Counted from the stretch's first letter, positions 9,235 through 17,501 are shown. The stretch is 64,000 nucleotides of DNA from Noviherbaspirillum saxi (GCF_003591035.1 NZ_QYUO01000003.1:868001-932000); one strand, 5' to 3'. The notes: a model not told the origin generated them from the letters alone. Program-made: numbers and translations.

Positions 9235-9730
9235 TGTCTCCTTGTCATTTCACTGTAGATCCTGAATAGTCAACATGCAACGCAGAGACAGGTCTTACTG
9301 CGATTCTCACATCAATGACCCATTAAATGCAAGTTCGTTCTGCATTGCAGTCCGGATCTTGCAAGTTGTACACGTACCGCGATGCTGACCAGCCGACATG
9401 TAAAAACCGATAAAGGGAGACACCCATGTCAGTGCATCTGGACAAATGCACAAATGACCGTTGCCGATATTTGTTTGAAGTCGAGCAGTTCAGCAAATCG
9501 TTTGGCGATGGATCGTGAATGGGATGATTGAGTGTCCATATTGCGGCAATTGGAAAGCGGGTAATTCCAAGCTGGTCTATGTAAGCCGGAAATTAACCAA
9601 GAACTCGAGGAATGGTCCACCGTCGAGAAACCTGCCAGTACGGCTTGATGGGGACCTCGTGGAAAGAAACTGGCGAAACCGAGTTCTTGCAATCCGAGCA
9701 ATGGTCCCTCTATTGAAATGAACTTCGCTG
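9235..9730. other. Non-coding stretch
   Basis: About 500 bases between the pseudo-receiver gene and the terminator cluster. Open frames on both strands overlap each other, lack ribosome sites and look like chance frames. Nothing else was recognised. Confidence 0.4.
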
Positions 9731-9734
9731 TCAT

Positions 9735-9835
9735 GCCCACTACTAATGGGTTGGTAGTGGTTTTGTACAGCTTGTCTCCTCCGTCCATGTCCTGGATTGG
9801 ATTGGCCCGCTCCCTGAAAAGGGCGCGGGTTTTTT
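9735..9835 (+). ncRNA. Candidate small RNA with CU-rich anti-Shine-Dalgarno loop and terminator
   Basis: A 7-bp hairpin (CCACTAC at 9737-9743 with GTAGTGG at 9754-9760) is followed by an unpaired stretch with TCTCCTCC at 9775-9782. A strong intrinsic terminator comes next: CCCGC-tCCCT paired with AGGG-c-GCGGG (9806-9829) plus six T. The order hairpin, CUCCUCC single strand, terminator is that of small RNAs that block ribosome sites. A related block occurs at 10055-10121. The promoter was not identified, so the 5' end is a guess. Confidence 0.42.
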
Positions 9836-9944
9836 GCTGTGCACGTATATTGCATTGCACGATGACATTTGCCGGCATGTCGCGCAGAATGCCTGCGCAG
9901 CACAAAAAATCCAAAATCATAGAGACCGAGACCGGCGGAGACAG

Positions 9945-9981
9945 AAAAGGCTCGTGGCGTAGTAAACGTCACGAGCCTTTT
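9945..9981. terminator. Bidirectional intrinsic terminator
   Basis: AAAAGGCTCGTG (9945-9956) pairs perfectly with CACGAGCCTTTT (9970-9981) around a 13-base loop. The A-run and T-run make it functional in both directions. It lies between the two CU-rich blocks and may end a third short transcript on either strand. Confidence 0.75.
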
Positions 9982-10049
9982 GCTTGTTATTCTCAAAAGC
10001 AATATCTGATATCACGAATCGAAAGCAGACGGATAAGAGGGCAGACGAT

Positions 10050-10121
10050 AAGATGATCTTGTCTCCTCCAACTCTCCTTGAATTGGATTCGCCCGCTACC
10101 GCAAGGTCCGCGGGCTTTTTT
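10050..10121 (+). ncRNA. Second candidate small RNA with CTCCTCC motif and terminator
   Basis: This block repeats the layout of the one at 9735-9835: CTTGTCTCCTCC (10058-10069), a spacer containing ATTGGATT, then GCCCGC (10091-10096) pairing with GCGGGC (10110-10115) and six T. The two blocks share CTTGTCTCCTCC, GGATT and CCCGCT words but differ in loop and spacer, as diverged copies would. It may be an independent small RNA or the processed 3' end of a longer one. Confidence 0.4.
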
Positions 10122-10215
10122 CTTTTCTCCCTAGCCTTTGTTGCCCGGCACCCTGCGTGACAGACCTCTCTATAGCCGGGACGCTACCGGCTCTACCATT
10201 TGAGCAAATCCGAGA

Positions 10216-10611
10216 ATGGATAAACACATTTCAGAACTTCAGGACAAAATTGACGTTTCACGAATCGTCATTGAGCGTGCAGACGGAATCAGTGCACAGG
10301 CACGCGTGTCGACGATGCAGGCGGCAAACCACCTCCTCGAAAGCTGGGCGGACAATGCGCCGGAAACAGGTGAGGAAGTGTGCGAAGTGCGGATCGTCTT
10401 TGAGGATGGCCTGCAGTACCGGAGCCAATTCAGGCTGAACCGCTCGCTCAAGCGTATTTCCCTGGCGCGGCACGTCCGGCGCGAGCTATCTGCTTTAACC
10501 ACGCCAAAAAGACGCAAGGGACATAGTGATGATCAGACGCTCTTAATCGCTCCTGCGACGACTACGCTGGCCGAGTCTGCGCGGCGCGTCCTGGATTGTT
10601 ACGATATCTGA
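10216..10611 (+). CDS. Hypothetical protein
   Basis: A 131-residue protein without a recognised domain. It begins with a helical segment (residues 1-55). A strand-rich piece (EVCEVRIVFEDGLQYRSQFRL, written here only as a landmark, about residues 55-75) follows, then a basic helix and a Ser/Thr-rich tail. ATG 10216 has no strong ribosome site. It follows the terminator cluster and stands alone. A second overlapping frame (10157-10438) looks like its shadow. Confidence 0.5.
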   Translation: MDKHISELQDKIDVSRIVIERADGISAQARVSTMQAANHLLESWADNAPETGEEVCEVRIVFEDGLQYRSQFRLNRSLKRISLARHVRRELSALTTPKRRKGHSDDQTLLIAPATTTLAESARRVLDCYDI

Positions 10612-11309
10612 GTACACGGCCTTGCTCTCCAGCCAGGCATTACGCCGTTGCTCCACAAGATGCACAGCCGCGACGATCAGCAGGGCATCATGATGGGGCA
10701 AGATAGCCTTGTAATGTGAAAAGAGGTTCGCTAAAAGCGTCCGGCAAAAAGCTTAAAAGTTTCTACAAATCATCTGTAAGTGCTTGTAACTACGACACTT
10801 TCCCAGTTATCCATATTGCTTGTGGATAACTTTGTGTATAACAAGGACTTGACATTCGACAACCCTAGATCGGGCGCGGGTTTCCGATAGATTGATTAAA
10901 TCGTGAGCATCGGAAACAGGTGATTAGAATCAATGACTTAGCGCAATGGTATTGCGCGGTATCACACGAGCATAGTCAAAATATATTTCCCATAAATATG
11001 GCACTTTTGCTGTGCACAACTGCGGTGCTCATGGTATCGCGGTGTCGCCGATCTTGAACTTCTCCATGAGCAACAGGTGATAGTTCCATTTCCCCTTGCA
11101 GGGCAGGTAGAGACCCGATTACCGAGTGTCGTCCATTCAGATGAAGGGATTCGAGTCATGGTCGTCTGAGGAAAGTGTGACCCCACTTGAGTAGAACGCT
11201 GTTAAATCTTGCAGCTTTGAAATGGCATGCTAATTTGACATGAGATTGGCAGGAAAAGGGCGATGACCGTTTTAACCCTCGCGTCGATAACCTGAGTAGC
11301 GGAGTTCTC
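10612..11309. other. Non-coding stretch carrying the DnaA-box cluster
   Basis: About 700 bases with no convincing gene. Apart from the DnaA-box cluster there is a TTGACA at about 10857 without a clear partner. The right half (10990-11190) has short open frames on the minus strand that may be remnants of a lost gene but show no recognisable domain. Confidence 0.4.
10807..10841. promoter_or_regulatory. Cluster of three DnaA-box-like 9-mers
   Basis: TTATCCATA (10807-10815), TGTGGATAA (10821-10829, exact match to the consensus box read on the minus strand) and TGTGTATAA (10833-10841) lie within 35 bases. The first and third differ from TTATCCACA or its complement by one base. Such clusters bind DnaA at origins, at DnaA-titrating sites and in DnaA-regulated promoters. 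No replication gene is adjacent, so titration or regulation is more likely than an origin. Confidence 0.5.
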
Positions 11310-11621
11310 ATGCATGATCTGGATGCAGTGGAAAAAGCGCCGCGTGCATATGTTCTTACTGATAGAGCGAGTCCTAAATGGCAACAGTTTGAAGACGATT
11401 TTCGCAGACTCGCTGCCGATCCTCATACCATTCTGTATTTGGTCACTGCAGTAAAAGCGTTAAGCAGCGGTCAAGCTGCGACACGCGAGACCAGAATGTT
11501 GGTCAACCTGGTACAGGACCTGGCAGACTATGTGGAAAACAGTAGCAGTAGTAATCCCGATCCGGCACGAGACTATTTGCTCATCCAGGCACATAGGGTA
11601 TTAACGCATCATCATTTGTGA
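11310..11621 (+). CDS. Small hypothetical protein
   Basis: A 103-residue helical protein of unknown function. ATG 11310 follows GGAG about 8 bases upstream. Residues 20-45 and 50-75 form amphipathic helices with a conserved-looking DPHTILYLVTAVKAL segment, then a Ser-rich linker and a final helix. There is no signal peptide or membrane segment. It has no close neighbour on the same strand. Confidence 0.5.
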   Translation: MHDLDAVEKAPRAYVLTDRASPKWQQFEDDFRRLAADPHTILYLVTAVKALSSGQAATRETRMLVNLVQDLADYVENSSSSNPDPARDYLLIQAHRVLTHHHL

Positions 11622-11967
11622 ACTGCATGTCGCCTTGACCATGCCGCTGACATGAAGCCAAATGCGCAGCACGACAATCTGAGATGAAGCGCATTTGCAA
11701 CCGAATTCTCTGGAAATGCCGCGTTCGTAGAACGAGGGATTGTACGTGAAATGCCCGCCCAATCCTCGGAGCTTAATGTGACCTTCGGTGTGAATTTCCA
11801 ACGCATTACGTAATGCTATTCAAGCGGATAGGGCAGCGCGAGTGATTTGCGGGGTCGAAGCCCACATCGAATGGCAAGCGCGAGTCCGCTTTTCTGCTTT
11901 TCCGGTGATCCGGCCTGATACCGAGGCGATTAACCCGGCTGACTCAGACGAAAAAAGGAAATCCATA
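11622..11967. other. Short non-coding stretch
   Basis: About 345 bases with no recognisable gene, repeat or regulatory element. Only the GGAAA ribosome site for the next gene stands out. Confidence 0.4.
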
Positions 11968-12183
11968 ATGACCGCAAGCGAAAAACCAAAAGGACCCGCG
12001 TCGTACTTTCCATCGATCGAAAAAAAGTATGGACATCCCATCGTGCACTGGCTGCGTCTTCTGCAGGGATCCAAGGGAATGAAGCATATGCAAATGGTGA
12101 ACTGGCTCAAGACGGAACATCGCATGGGGCATGGTCATGCTAATGCTCTCGTTGCCTATCACCTGGCTGGCATGAAAACCTGA
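11968..12183 (+). CDS. DUF4287-like small protein
   Basis: A 71-residue cytosolic protein that resembles the DUF4287 family: a Lys/Pro-rich start, then YFPSIEKKYGHPIVHWLRLL and a helix ending GHGHANALVAYHL. I chose ATG 11968 because AAGGAAA lies about 10 bases upstream and the frame before it is not protein-like. The function of this family is unknown to me. It is followed after 54 bases by the flavin monooxygenase gene, and co-transcription is possible. Confidence 0.72.
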   Translation: MTASEKPKGPASYFPSIEKKYGHPIVHWLRLLQGSKGMKHMQMVNWLKTEHRMGHGHANALVAYHLAGMKT

Positions 12184-12237
12184 GCAGGTTTAAAAAACTT
12201 CTTTGATTTCACGGTAGCCTTGACGGGAAAAACTCAT

Positions 12238-13743
12238 ATGAACGTTTGGTTGAAACGGCCTGCTTCGCGACCGCATCTAGAAGAAAATTTTCTCGACGTT
12301 CTTATCGTCGGTGCCGGGCTGTCGGGCATCGGTGCTGCCTATCATCTGCAGCAGCGGTGTCCCGACAAGCGTTATGCGATTCTGGAGGCGAGGCAGGCAA
12401 TTGGCGGGACTTGGGATCTGTTCCGCTACCCAGGCATCCGCTCGGATTCGGACATGTATACGCTGGGCTATGTGTTCAAGCCGTGGACGAATCCCCAAGC
12501 GATTGCCGACGGTCCCTCCATCCGCAGCTATATCCGGGAAACCGCAAACGAAGCGGGAATCATGCAGCACGTTCGGCTCGGCCAAAAGGTCACCGCGGTC
12601 GCCTGGTCGAGCGAGGAGGCTTGCTGGACTGTTGAAGTCGAACGCGTCGCCTCGGGCGAACGCCGCAAGCTGCGGGCGCGATTCCTGTATATGTGCAGCG
12701 GCTATTACAGCTATGACGAGGCCTACCGCCCCCAATTTGCCGGCGAGGATGACTACCGGGGCACCGTCGTGCTGCCGCAATTCTGGCCCGAGGACCTGGA
12801 TTACCGCGGCAAGCGGGTGGTAGTGATCGGCAGCGGCGCCACCGCGGTGACCCTGGTGCCGGCCATGGCCAAGTCGGCGGCGCATGTCACCATGCTGCAA
12901 CGCTCGCCGAGCTATGTGGTCACCCGCCCCTCCGTAGACACGGTTGCCGACCGGCTGAGGCACCATCTGCCCGCGCGCCTGGCTTATAGCATGACACGCT
13001 GGAAGAACGTGATTGAAAGCATGTTCCTCTACCGGCTGGCCCGGCGTTATCCGGAGCAGACCAAGCGACGCATCATCGAGATGGCGGCAAAGGAGCTGGG
13101 CACCGGGATTGACGTCGGGACGCACTTCACGCCCAGTTACAAGCCGTGGGATCAACGCGTGTGCCTGGTGCCGGACGGCGACATGTTCCAGGCGATCCGC
13201 GAAGGTCATGCCTCTGTGGTCACCGACACAATCGAACGTTTCAGTTCCAACGGAATTCTGTTGAAATCGGGCCGGGAATTACATGCAGATATCGTGGTGA
13301 TGGCCACCGGCCTGAAGCTCAATCTATTGGGTGGAGCCGCAGTGACGATTGATGGCCGCCCCTGTATCCCGAATGACGCCATGGCTTACAAGGGGATGAT
13401 GCTCTCCGACGTGCCCAATCTTGCCATGGCCTTCGGTTACACGAATGCATCCTGGACGCTGAAAGCCGATCTCACCGCCGCATACGTGTGCCGCCTGCTC
13501 AATTATATGGACCGCCATCACAAAGCGATTGCCGTGCCGCGCCGTGAAGCCGGCGTCGAGCCGCAGCCGTTTCTCAGTTTTACATCCGGCTATGTGCAAC
13601 GCGCGCACACGTTGCTGCCCAAGCAGGGTTCGCGCCGCCCTTGGCAGGTCTACCAGAACTATTTGCAGGACCTGCTTACCATCCGTTTCGGCCGCATCGC
13701 CGATGGTGTCATGCGCTTCGGTCCTAAAGGAACGATGCCGTGA
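12238..13743 (+). CDS. Flavin-containing monooxygenase, Baeyer-Villiger-like with altered fingerprint
   Basis: A 501-residue class B flavin monooxygenase, which uses FAD and NADPH to insert oxygen. The FAD Rossmann motif GAGLSGIGAAYHL is at about residue 23, the FAD/NADPH linker GGTWDLFRYPGIRSDSDMY at about 58, and the NADPH Rossmann motif VIGSGATAVTLVP at about 195. The region that should hold the Baeyer-Villiger fingerprint (F-x-G-x3-H-x3-W-P/D) reads YRGTVVLPQFWP at about 175, so the Phe is Tyr and the His is Leu. Such a change could alter or abolish lactone/ester formation. Start ATG 12238 is favoured over TTG 12220. Its stop overlaps the start of a broken dehydrogenase gene (GTGA). Confidence 0.88.
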   Translation: MNVWLKRPASRPHLEENFLDVLIVGAGLSGIGAAYHLQQRCPDKRYAILEARQAIGGTWDLFRYPGIRSDSDMYTLGYVFKPWTNPQAIADGPSIRSYIRETANEAGIMQHVRLGQKVTAVAWSSEEACWTVEVERVASGERRKLRARFLYMCSGYYSYDEAYRPQFAGEDDYRGTVVLPQFWPEDLDYRGKRVVVIGSGATAVTLVPAMAKSAAHVTMLQRSPSYVVTRPSVDTVADRLRHHLPARLAYSMTRWKNVIESMFLYRLARRYPEQTKRRIIEMAAKELGTGIDVGTHFTPSYKPWDQRVCLVPDGDMFQAIREGHASVVTDTIERFSSNGILLKSGRELHADIVVMATGLKLNLLGGAAVTIDGRPCIPNDAMAYKGMMLSDVPNLAMAFGYTNASWTLKADLTAAYVCRLLNYMDRHHKAIAVPRREAGVEPQPFLSFTSGYVQRAHTLLPKQGSRRPWQVYQNYLQDLLTIRFGRIADGVMRFGPKGTMP

Positions 13744-13789
13744 AATTACAAGAACGGGTTGCCGTCATTACCGGGGCGCGCAGCGTCAA
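13739..13789 (+). pseudogene. Start of a short-chain dehydrogenase, truncated after about 15 codons
   Basis: GTG 13739 overlaps the stop of the monooxygenase by four bases and reads VKLQERVAVITGARS, the first strand and TGxx start of a short-chain dehydrogenase. Homology stops abruptly near 13787, where it runs into the carboxyl side of another dehydrogenase on the opposite strand. This looks like a deletion or inversion joint. The overlap shows that the monooxygenase was once translationally coupled to an SDR. Confidence 0.7.
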
Positions 13790-14249
13790 TGTATCCGGTG
13801 ACGAATCCCTTCGAGGCCGCATAGAGCACCGCACTGCCGCCGCCCTGCCTGTGCATGTAGGAAACAACTTCCTTGCATACGACGATGACCGAACGCATGT
13901 TCAGGTACGCGACCTGATCGAAGAATTCATCGGTGATCTCGGTCGTTGCGCGCCGTCCCACCATATGGCCCGCGTTATTGATCAGCACATCGATGCGTCC
14001 AAAGCGCGCAACGGTTTTCTCGATCAGCACCCGGATGGCTGCGCTATCGGTGACATCGGCTTGCAACGCGATGGCTTATCCTCCGGCGCGCATGATGTCT
14101 GCAACCACTTGTGTCGCAGGACCTTCATTGCGGTTGTAATGGACCACCACCTTGGCCTGATGTTGTCGGAATGCTCGCGCCACGGCAGAGCCGATTCCGG
14201 TACTGCTGCCGGTAATCAGGACGACCTTCGCGTTCAAATCTTCAATCAT
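13790..14249 (-). pseudogene. Short-chain dehydrogenase pseudogene (nonsense codon, internal and 3' deletions)
   Basis: Starting at ATG 14249 on the minus strand, the frame reads a classical SDR: VVLITGSSTGIGSAVARAF, then up to MRAGG. An in-frame TAA at about 14076-14078 interrupts it where relatives have Lys (AAA to TAA is one change). The frame then continues with ALQADVTD, VLINNAG and GGGSAVLYAASKGF. The strand that normally carries the catalytic Ser between GGGS and YxxxK is missing, and the last third of the gene is gone. The loss between two GGG-coding runs suggests a slippage deletion. Confidence 0.8.
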
Positions 14250-14327
14250 GTTTTCCTCATGATGTGTTTTTCTCCTTCGCTTCCGCCGGGACCGTCCTGT
14301 CTGGCTATTTGATGCGGCCGGTTACGG

Positions 14328-15893
14328 TTACATCGTCGGGCCAAGTATCCAGGGCGCGAATTCATCTTCGCCAAAGCCGTGCTCTTCGCTTTTGCTGCGC
14401 CGGCCGGAAGCAGTCTCGATGATGAGACGGAAGATCTGCTCGCCTGCCTGTTGTACCGACAGACTGCCGTCGAGGATGTCCCCGCAGTTGATATCCATGT
14501 CGTCGCGCATGCGCTGGTACATGGAAGAATTGGTTGCCAGCTTGAGCGACGGCGAAGGCTTGCATCCATACACCGAGCCGCGCCCGGTCGTAAAGCAAAT
14601 CATGTTCGCACCACCCGCAACCTGGCCGGTTGCGGATACCGGATCGTAGCCGGGAGTGTCCATGAAGACCAGACCGCGCGTTGCGACCGGCTGCGCATAC
14701 TCGACCACATCCGCGAGATTGCTGGCCCCAGCTTTGGCGACAGCGCCGAGCGACTTTTCGAGGATAGTGGTCAGTCCGCCGGCCTTGTTGCCCGGTGACG
14801 GATTGTTATTCATTTCGCCGTTGAGCCGCGCGGTATAGTCTTCCCACCACTTGATGCGAGACACCAGTTTCTCGCCTACTGCGCGCGAAACGGCGCGGCG
14901 TGTCAGCAAGTGTTCGGCGCCGTAGATTTCTGGCGTCTCGCTGAGTATCGCCGTGCCGCCATGCTGTACCAGCAGATCCATCGCCGCACCGAGCGCCGGA
15001 TTGGCGGTGATACCCGAGTAGCCGTCTGAACCGCCGCACTGCAGTCCTATCGTCAAGTGGCTGAGCGGTACCGGTTGACGTTGAACCTGATTTGCTGCCG
15101 GCAGCAATTCCTTGACGATCGCGATGCCGCGCTCTATGGTGGCCCGGGTGCCTCCCGTCTCCTGTATCGTCATCGTGCGCAAGGTGTCCGATTCGGACAA
15201 GCCTTCCGCGCCCAGCAGCGACGTTACCTGGTTCGATTCGCATCCCAGGCCGATGAACAGTACTGCGGCAAAATTGGCGTGCCTGATATAGCCGGCGGTA
15301 ACACGGCGCAGCAGATCAATGGCTTCGCCGTTGGACGCCATCCCGCATCCCGATTTGTGAGTAATGGCTACGACACCATCCACCTGTGGATACGCTGCCA
15401 GCGCATCGCCACGGAAGGCTTCCGAGATCTGCCTGCATACGGTCGCGGAGCAATTCACGCTGCTGATCACACCGATGTAGTTGCGTGTCGCTACACGCCC
15501 GTCCTTGCGCACGATGCCATCGAAGAATAGCGGAACCTGGGGTGTTTTCTCGGGCTTGATATCGGCGCAAAACGCATAGTCGCGCTCGAAGTCCTGCATC
15601 GCGAGATTATGCAGATGGATATGCGCGCCCTTGCGGATGTTGCGTGTGGCAACGCCAATGATCTGCCCGTAGCGGCGTACCGGCTCACCGGAAGCGATAT
15701 CGCGGCTGGCGATCTTGTGCCCGGCCGGGATGGGATCGACCGCTGGAAAATCCGCGTCGGCCAACTCGGCGCCCGCGTTGATGTTTTGGACCGCGATCAG
15801 TACGTCGTCTTCCGGGCCAAGGCGCAAGACCCGCGCTGGTGCGTCGGTTTTGCCGATCGCCGATACCGGTATGAATGTTTCGTTTGCCACCAT
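14328..15893 (-). CDS. uxaA: UxaA-family sugar-acid dehydratase (altronate/galactarate dehydratase type)
   Basis: A 521-residue protein with both UxaA regions: an amino-terminal SAF domain (about residues 20-100, DDVLIAVQNINAGAEL) and the large catalytic domain from about 110. Visible family marks are RNYIGVISSVNCSATVC near 135, THKSGCGM near 180, GLQCGGSDGYSG near 285 and CGD near 475 with conserved Cys/His that hold the metal. UxaA converts D-altronate to 2-keto-3-deoxy-D-gluconate; GarD-type relatives use galactarate. Its promoter carries a perfect TGGTAATACCA palindrome (15951-15961) and it diverges from a GntR gene, so sugar-acid induction is likely. I cannot separate altronate from other C6 acids. 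Confidence 0.87.
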   Translation of the reverse strand: MVANETFIPVSAIGKTDAPARVLRLGPEDDVLIAVQNINAGAELADADFPAVDPIPAGHKIASRDIASGEPVRRYGQIIGVATRNIRKGAHIHLHNLAMQDFERDYAFCADIKPEKTPQVPLFFDGIVRKDGRVATRNYIGVISSVNCSATVCRQISEAFRGDALAAYPQVDGVVAITHKSGCGMASNGEAIDLLRRVTAGYIRHANFAAVLFIGLGCESNQVTSLLGAEGLSESDTLRTMTIQETGGTRATIERGIAIVKELLPAANQVQRQPVPLSHLTIGLQCGGSDGYSGITANPALGAAMDLLVQHGGTAILSETPEIYGAEHLLTRRAVSRAVGEKLVSRIKWWEDYTARLNGEMNNNPSPGNKAGGLTTILEKSLGAVAKAGASNLADVVEYAQPVATRGLVFMDTPGYDPVSATGQVAGGANMICFTTGRGSVYGCKPSPSLKLATNSSMYQRMRDDMDINCGDILDGSLSVQQAGEQIFRLIIETASGRRSKSEEHGFGEDEFAPWILGPTM

Positions 15894-15950
15894 ATCTCCC
15901 GAGTTGGTGCTTGAACGGCAAGTCTATTTGAGTTTTCAAAATGGGTAAAG

Positions 15951-15961
15951 TGGTAATACCA
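15951..15961. promoter_or_regulatory. GntR operator 1, TGGTAATACCA
   Basis: A perfect palindrome with the half-sites TGGTA and TACCA around a central A. It lies 58 bases upstream of the dehydratase and in the region divergent to the first GntR gene. FadR-subfamily GntR proteins bind TGGT-N3-ACCA-like sites. Three related sites are at 16087, 20817 and 28860. Confidence 0.68.
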
Positions 15962-16086
15962 ATATACCTGTGGAAAACGATATGGACCTCTTCCCGGTTC
16001 GACGTTGACGTACCTCAATTAATTCGGCAGACAGGGAATCGGTGGACAACTCCCAGCGCGGTTAATACAATGATAAATTGGAAAGC

Positions 16087-16097
16087 TGGTAAGGCCA
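16087..16097. promoter_or_regulatory. GntR operator 2, TGGTAAGGCCA
   Basis: The same half-site TGGTA as operator 1, with the second half as GCCA. The identical 11-mer occurs on the other strand at 28860-28870, in front of the reductase/SDR pair. It lies about 130 bases before the first GntR gene. Confidence 0.6.
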
Positions 16098-16226
16098 GTA
16101 GAAAGTTCGACATATGCTGTGGGCTCTACGCCTTTGCGCTGTGACACCTGCCAAGGTCATACAGCTTGCCGCTGCGTACTCAAGCATAATGGCGTCCAGA
16201 CATTCTTTTATTTGGCAAAGAAACAC

Positions 16227-17006
16227 ATGCCCATTCAAGCCATAGAGCCGAAGCGACTTTATCGCCAAATCAGCGACCAGCTGCGCACCCTCATACAAAA
16301 AGGCGAATTCCCGATCGGGTCCCGGCTACCCGCCGAACGCGACCTGTCGGAACAACTCGGCGTCAGCCGGCCTTCATTGCGCGAGGCGTTGATCGCGCTC
16401 GAAGTCGAAGGCTACATCGAAGTCCGCATGGGGTCCGGCATTTATGTATGCGAGCCGCCTTCGTCCGACCGCTCGGGTTACGACTTGTCATCCGAGGAGG
16501 GACCGCTGGAACTGATCCAGGCGCGCGCCGTGCTCGAAGGCGAGGTCGCCGCACTCGCTGCAAAGACCGGAAAGAAAGCGCAATTCGATGCAGTCGAAGA
16601 AGCCATCGATGCGATGGAAGCCGATGCAAGCGCCGGCATCAAACCCCTCGAGACCGATCGCCTGTTCCACATACGGGTCGCCGAGGCGACCGGCAACAGC
16701 GTATTGGTCGGCACGGTCAAGCGCCTGAACGATCTCCGTCTCGGTCCTTTATACGATCAACTCCACAGCCATTTTGAAAACGGCGATACCTGGCAGCAGG
16801 CGATCGAAGAGCACCGCGAAGTGCTCGCGGCCTTGCGCGCCAAAGACGCGGTCAAGGCAAAGGCCGCAATGCGGCGCCATATGGAAATTGCCTATAAGCG
16901 GATGACTGCCAGCCTGACAAAGACGCCGGCTCAGGCAAAGGGAACACGCGCTACCGGCAAGAAGAAGGCAAGCGCGCGCGGCACGAAGGCGGCCAAAGCC
17001 AGTTAG
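16227..17006 (+). CDS. GntR/FadR-subfamily transcriptional regulator
   Basis: A 259-residue GntR regulator. The winged helix (about residues 8-75) reads RLYRQISDQLRTLI, LPAERDLSEQLGVSRPSLREAL and EGYIEVRMGSGIYV. The FCD ligand domain follows, with D-x3-H (DRLFH, about 150), EHRE (about 195) and RRHM (about 217) forming a likely metal/acid-binding site. ATG 16227 starts at the family's usual MPIQ-type end; upstream in-frame codons are not protein-like. The tail is Lys/Ala/Gly-rich. Its paralogue is at 20881. Both probably repress the sugar-acid genes through TGGTA sites and release on a keto-acid or aldonate. Confidence 0.9.
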   Translation: MPIQAIEPKRLYRQISDQLRTLIQKGEFPIGSRLPAERDLSEQLGVSRPSLREALIALEVEGYIEVRMGSGIYVCEPPSSDRSGYDLSSEEGPLELIQARAVLEGEVAALAAKTGKKAQFDAVEEAIDAMEADASAGIKPLETDRLFHIRVAEATGNSVLVGTVKRLNDLRLGPLYDQLHSHFENGDTWQQAIEEHREVLAALRAKDAVKAKAAMRRHMEIAYKRMTASLTKTPAQAKGTRATGKKKASARGTKAAKAS

Positions 17007-17389
17007 GGATTCATCTTGGCAAGCATGTGGTCCAGCACATGCGTATGCTCATGTTGCGGACTGAAGAGAATGACTTCCGCATTTTCTTCGACTTTTACGG
17101 TGTGTCCCGGCGGCCAATAGAACAAGTCGTTCTTGCTGGTCACTTCCTGAGTGCCATCGCCATAGGTCGTGGTCAGCTTACCCTCCAGAACGTAACCCCA
17201 ATGCGGTGCCTGGCACATGTCCCCTTCCAAGCCTTGCAGTAACGGTGAGATATCCATTCCTGCCGGCAGGGAAAAATATTCGCCGCTGATTTTTCCGTAA
17301 CCGCTTGCATCCCCGAAATCGGTTTTCTGACGGGCTGTCGCGCCCGGGATCCCGATCTTTACCGGGACTTCATCTTTGGCGATATGCAT
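17003..17389 (-). CDS. Cupin-domain protein
   Basis: A 128-residue single-domain cupin. The barrel has G-rich turns and possible metal ligands in HWGYVLEGKLT (His at about 66) and PPGH (about 92). Its stop and that of the convergent GntR gene overlap by four bases. Small cupins in sugar-acid clusters are often isomerases or sensors of acids, but the reaction is unknown here. The conserved PAGMDISPLL segment and the MCQAPHWG stretch suggest a family-specific role. The neighbours make a link with hexuronate use plausible only. Confidence 0.78.
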   Translation of the reverse strand: MHIAKDEVPVKIGIPGATARQKTDFGDASGYGKISGEYFSLPAGMDISPLLQGLEGDMCQAPHWGYVLEGKLTTTYGDGTQEVTSKNDLFYWPPGHTVKVEENAEVILFSPQHEHTHVLDHMLAKMNP

Positions 17390-17501
17390 GGCGTCTCCTT
17401 TATGACGGAGGGTTCGTCGGGCTGTTCAGAATAAACAGCATTAAAGCTGAAGCTGACATTAGCATAAGGATGTTAAGCCGTCACCGAATTGACACAAGGA
17501 T

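Noticed and set aside
9429..9920. Overlapping frames around the terminator cluster
   Set aside because: Two frames on the minus strand overlap each other and cross the terminators. They lack ribosome sites and look like chance frames.
10962..11186. A possible transposase or other gene remnant on the minus strand
   Set aside because: Short reading pieces look protein-like, but I recognised no family and no inverted repeats.
12277..13209. A 310-codon open frame on the minus strand
   Set aside because: It is antisense to the monooxygenase with intact Rossmann motifs, so it is a shadow.
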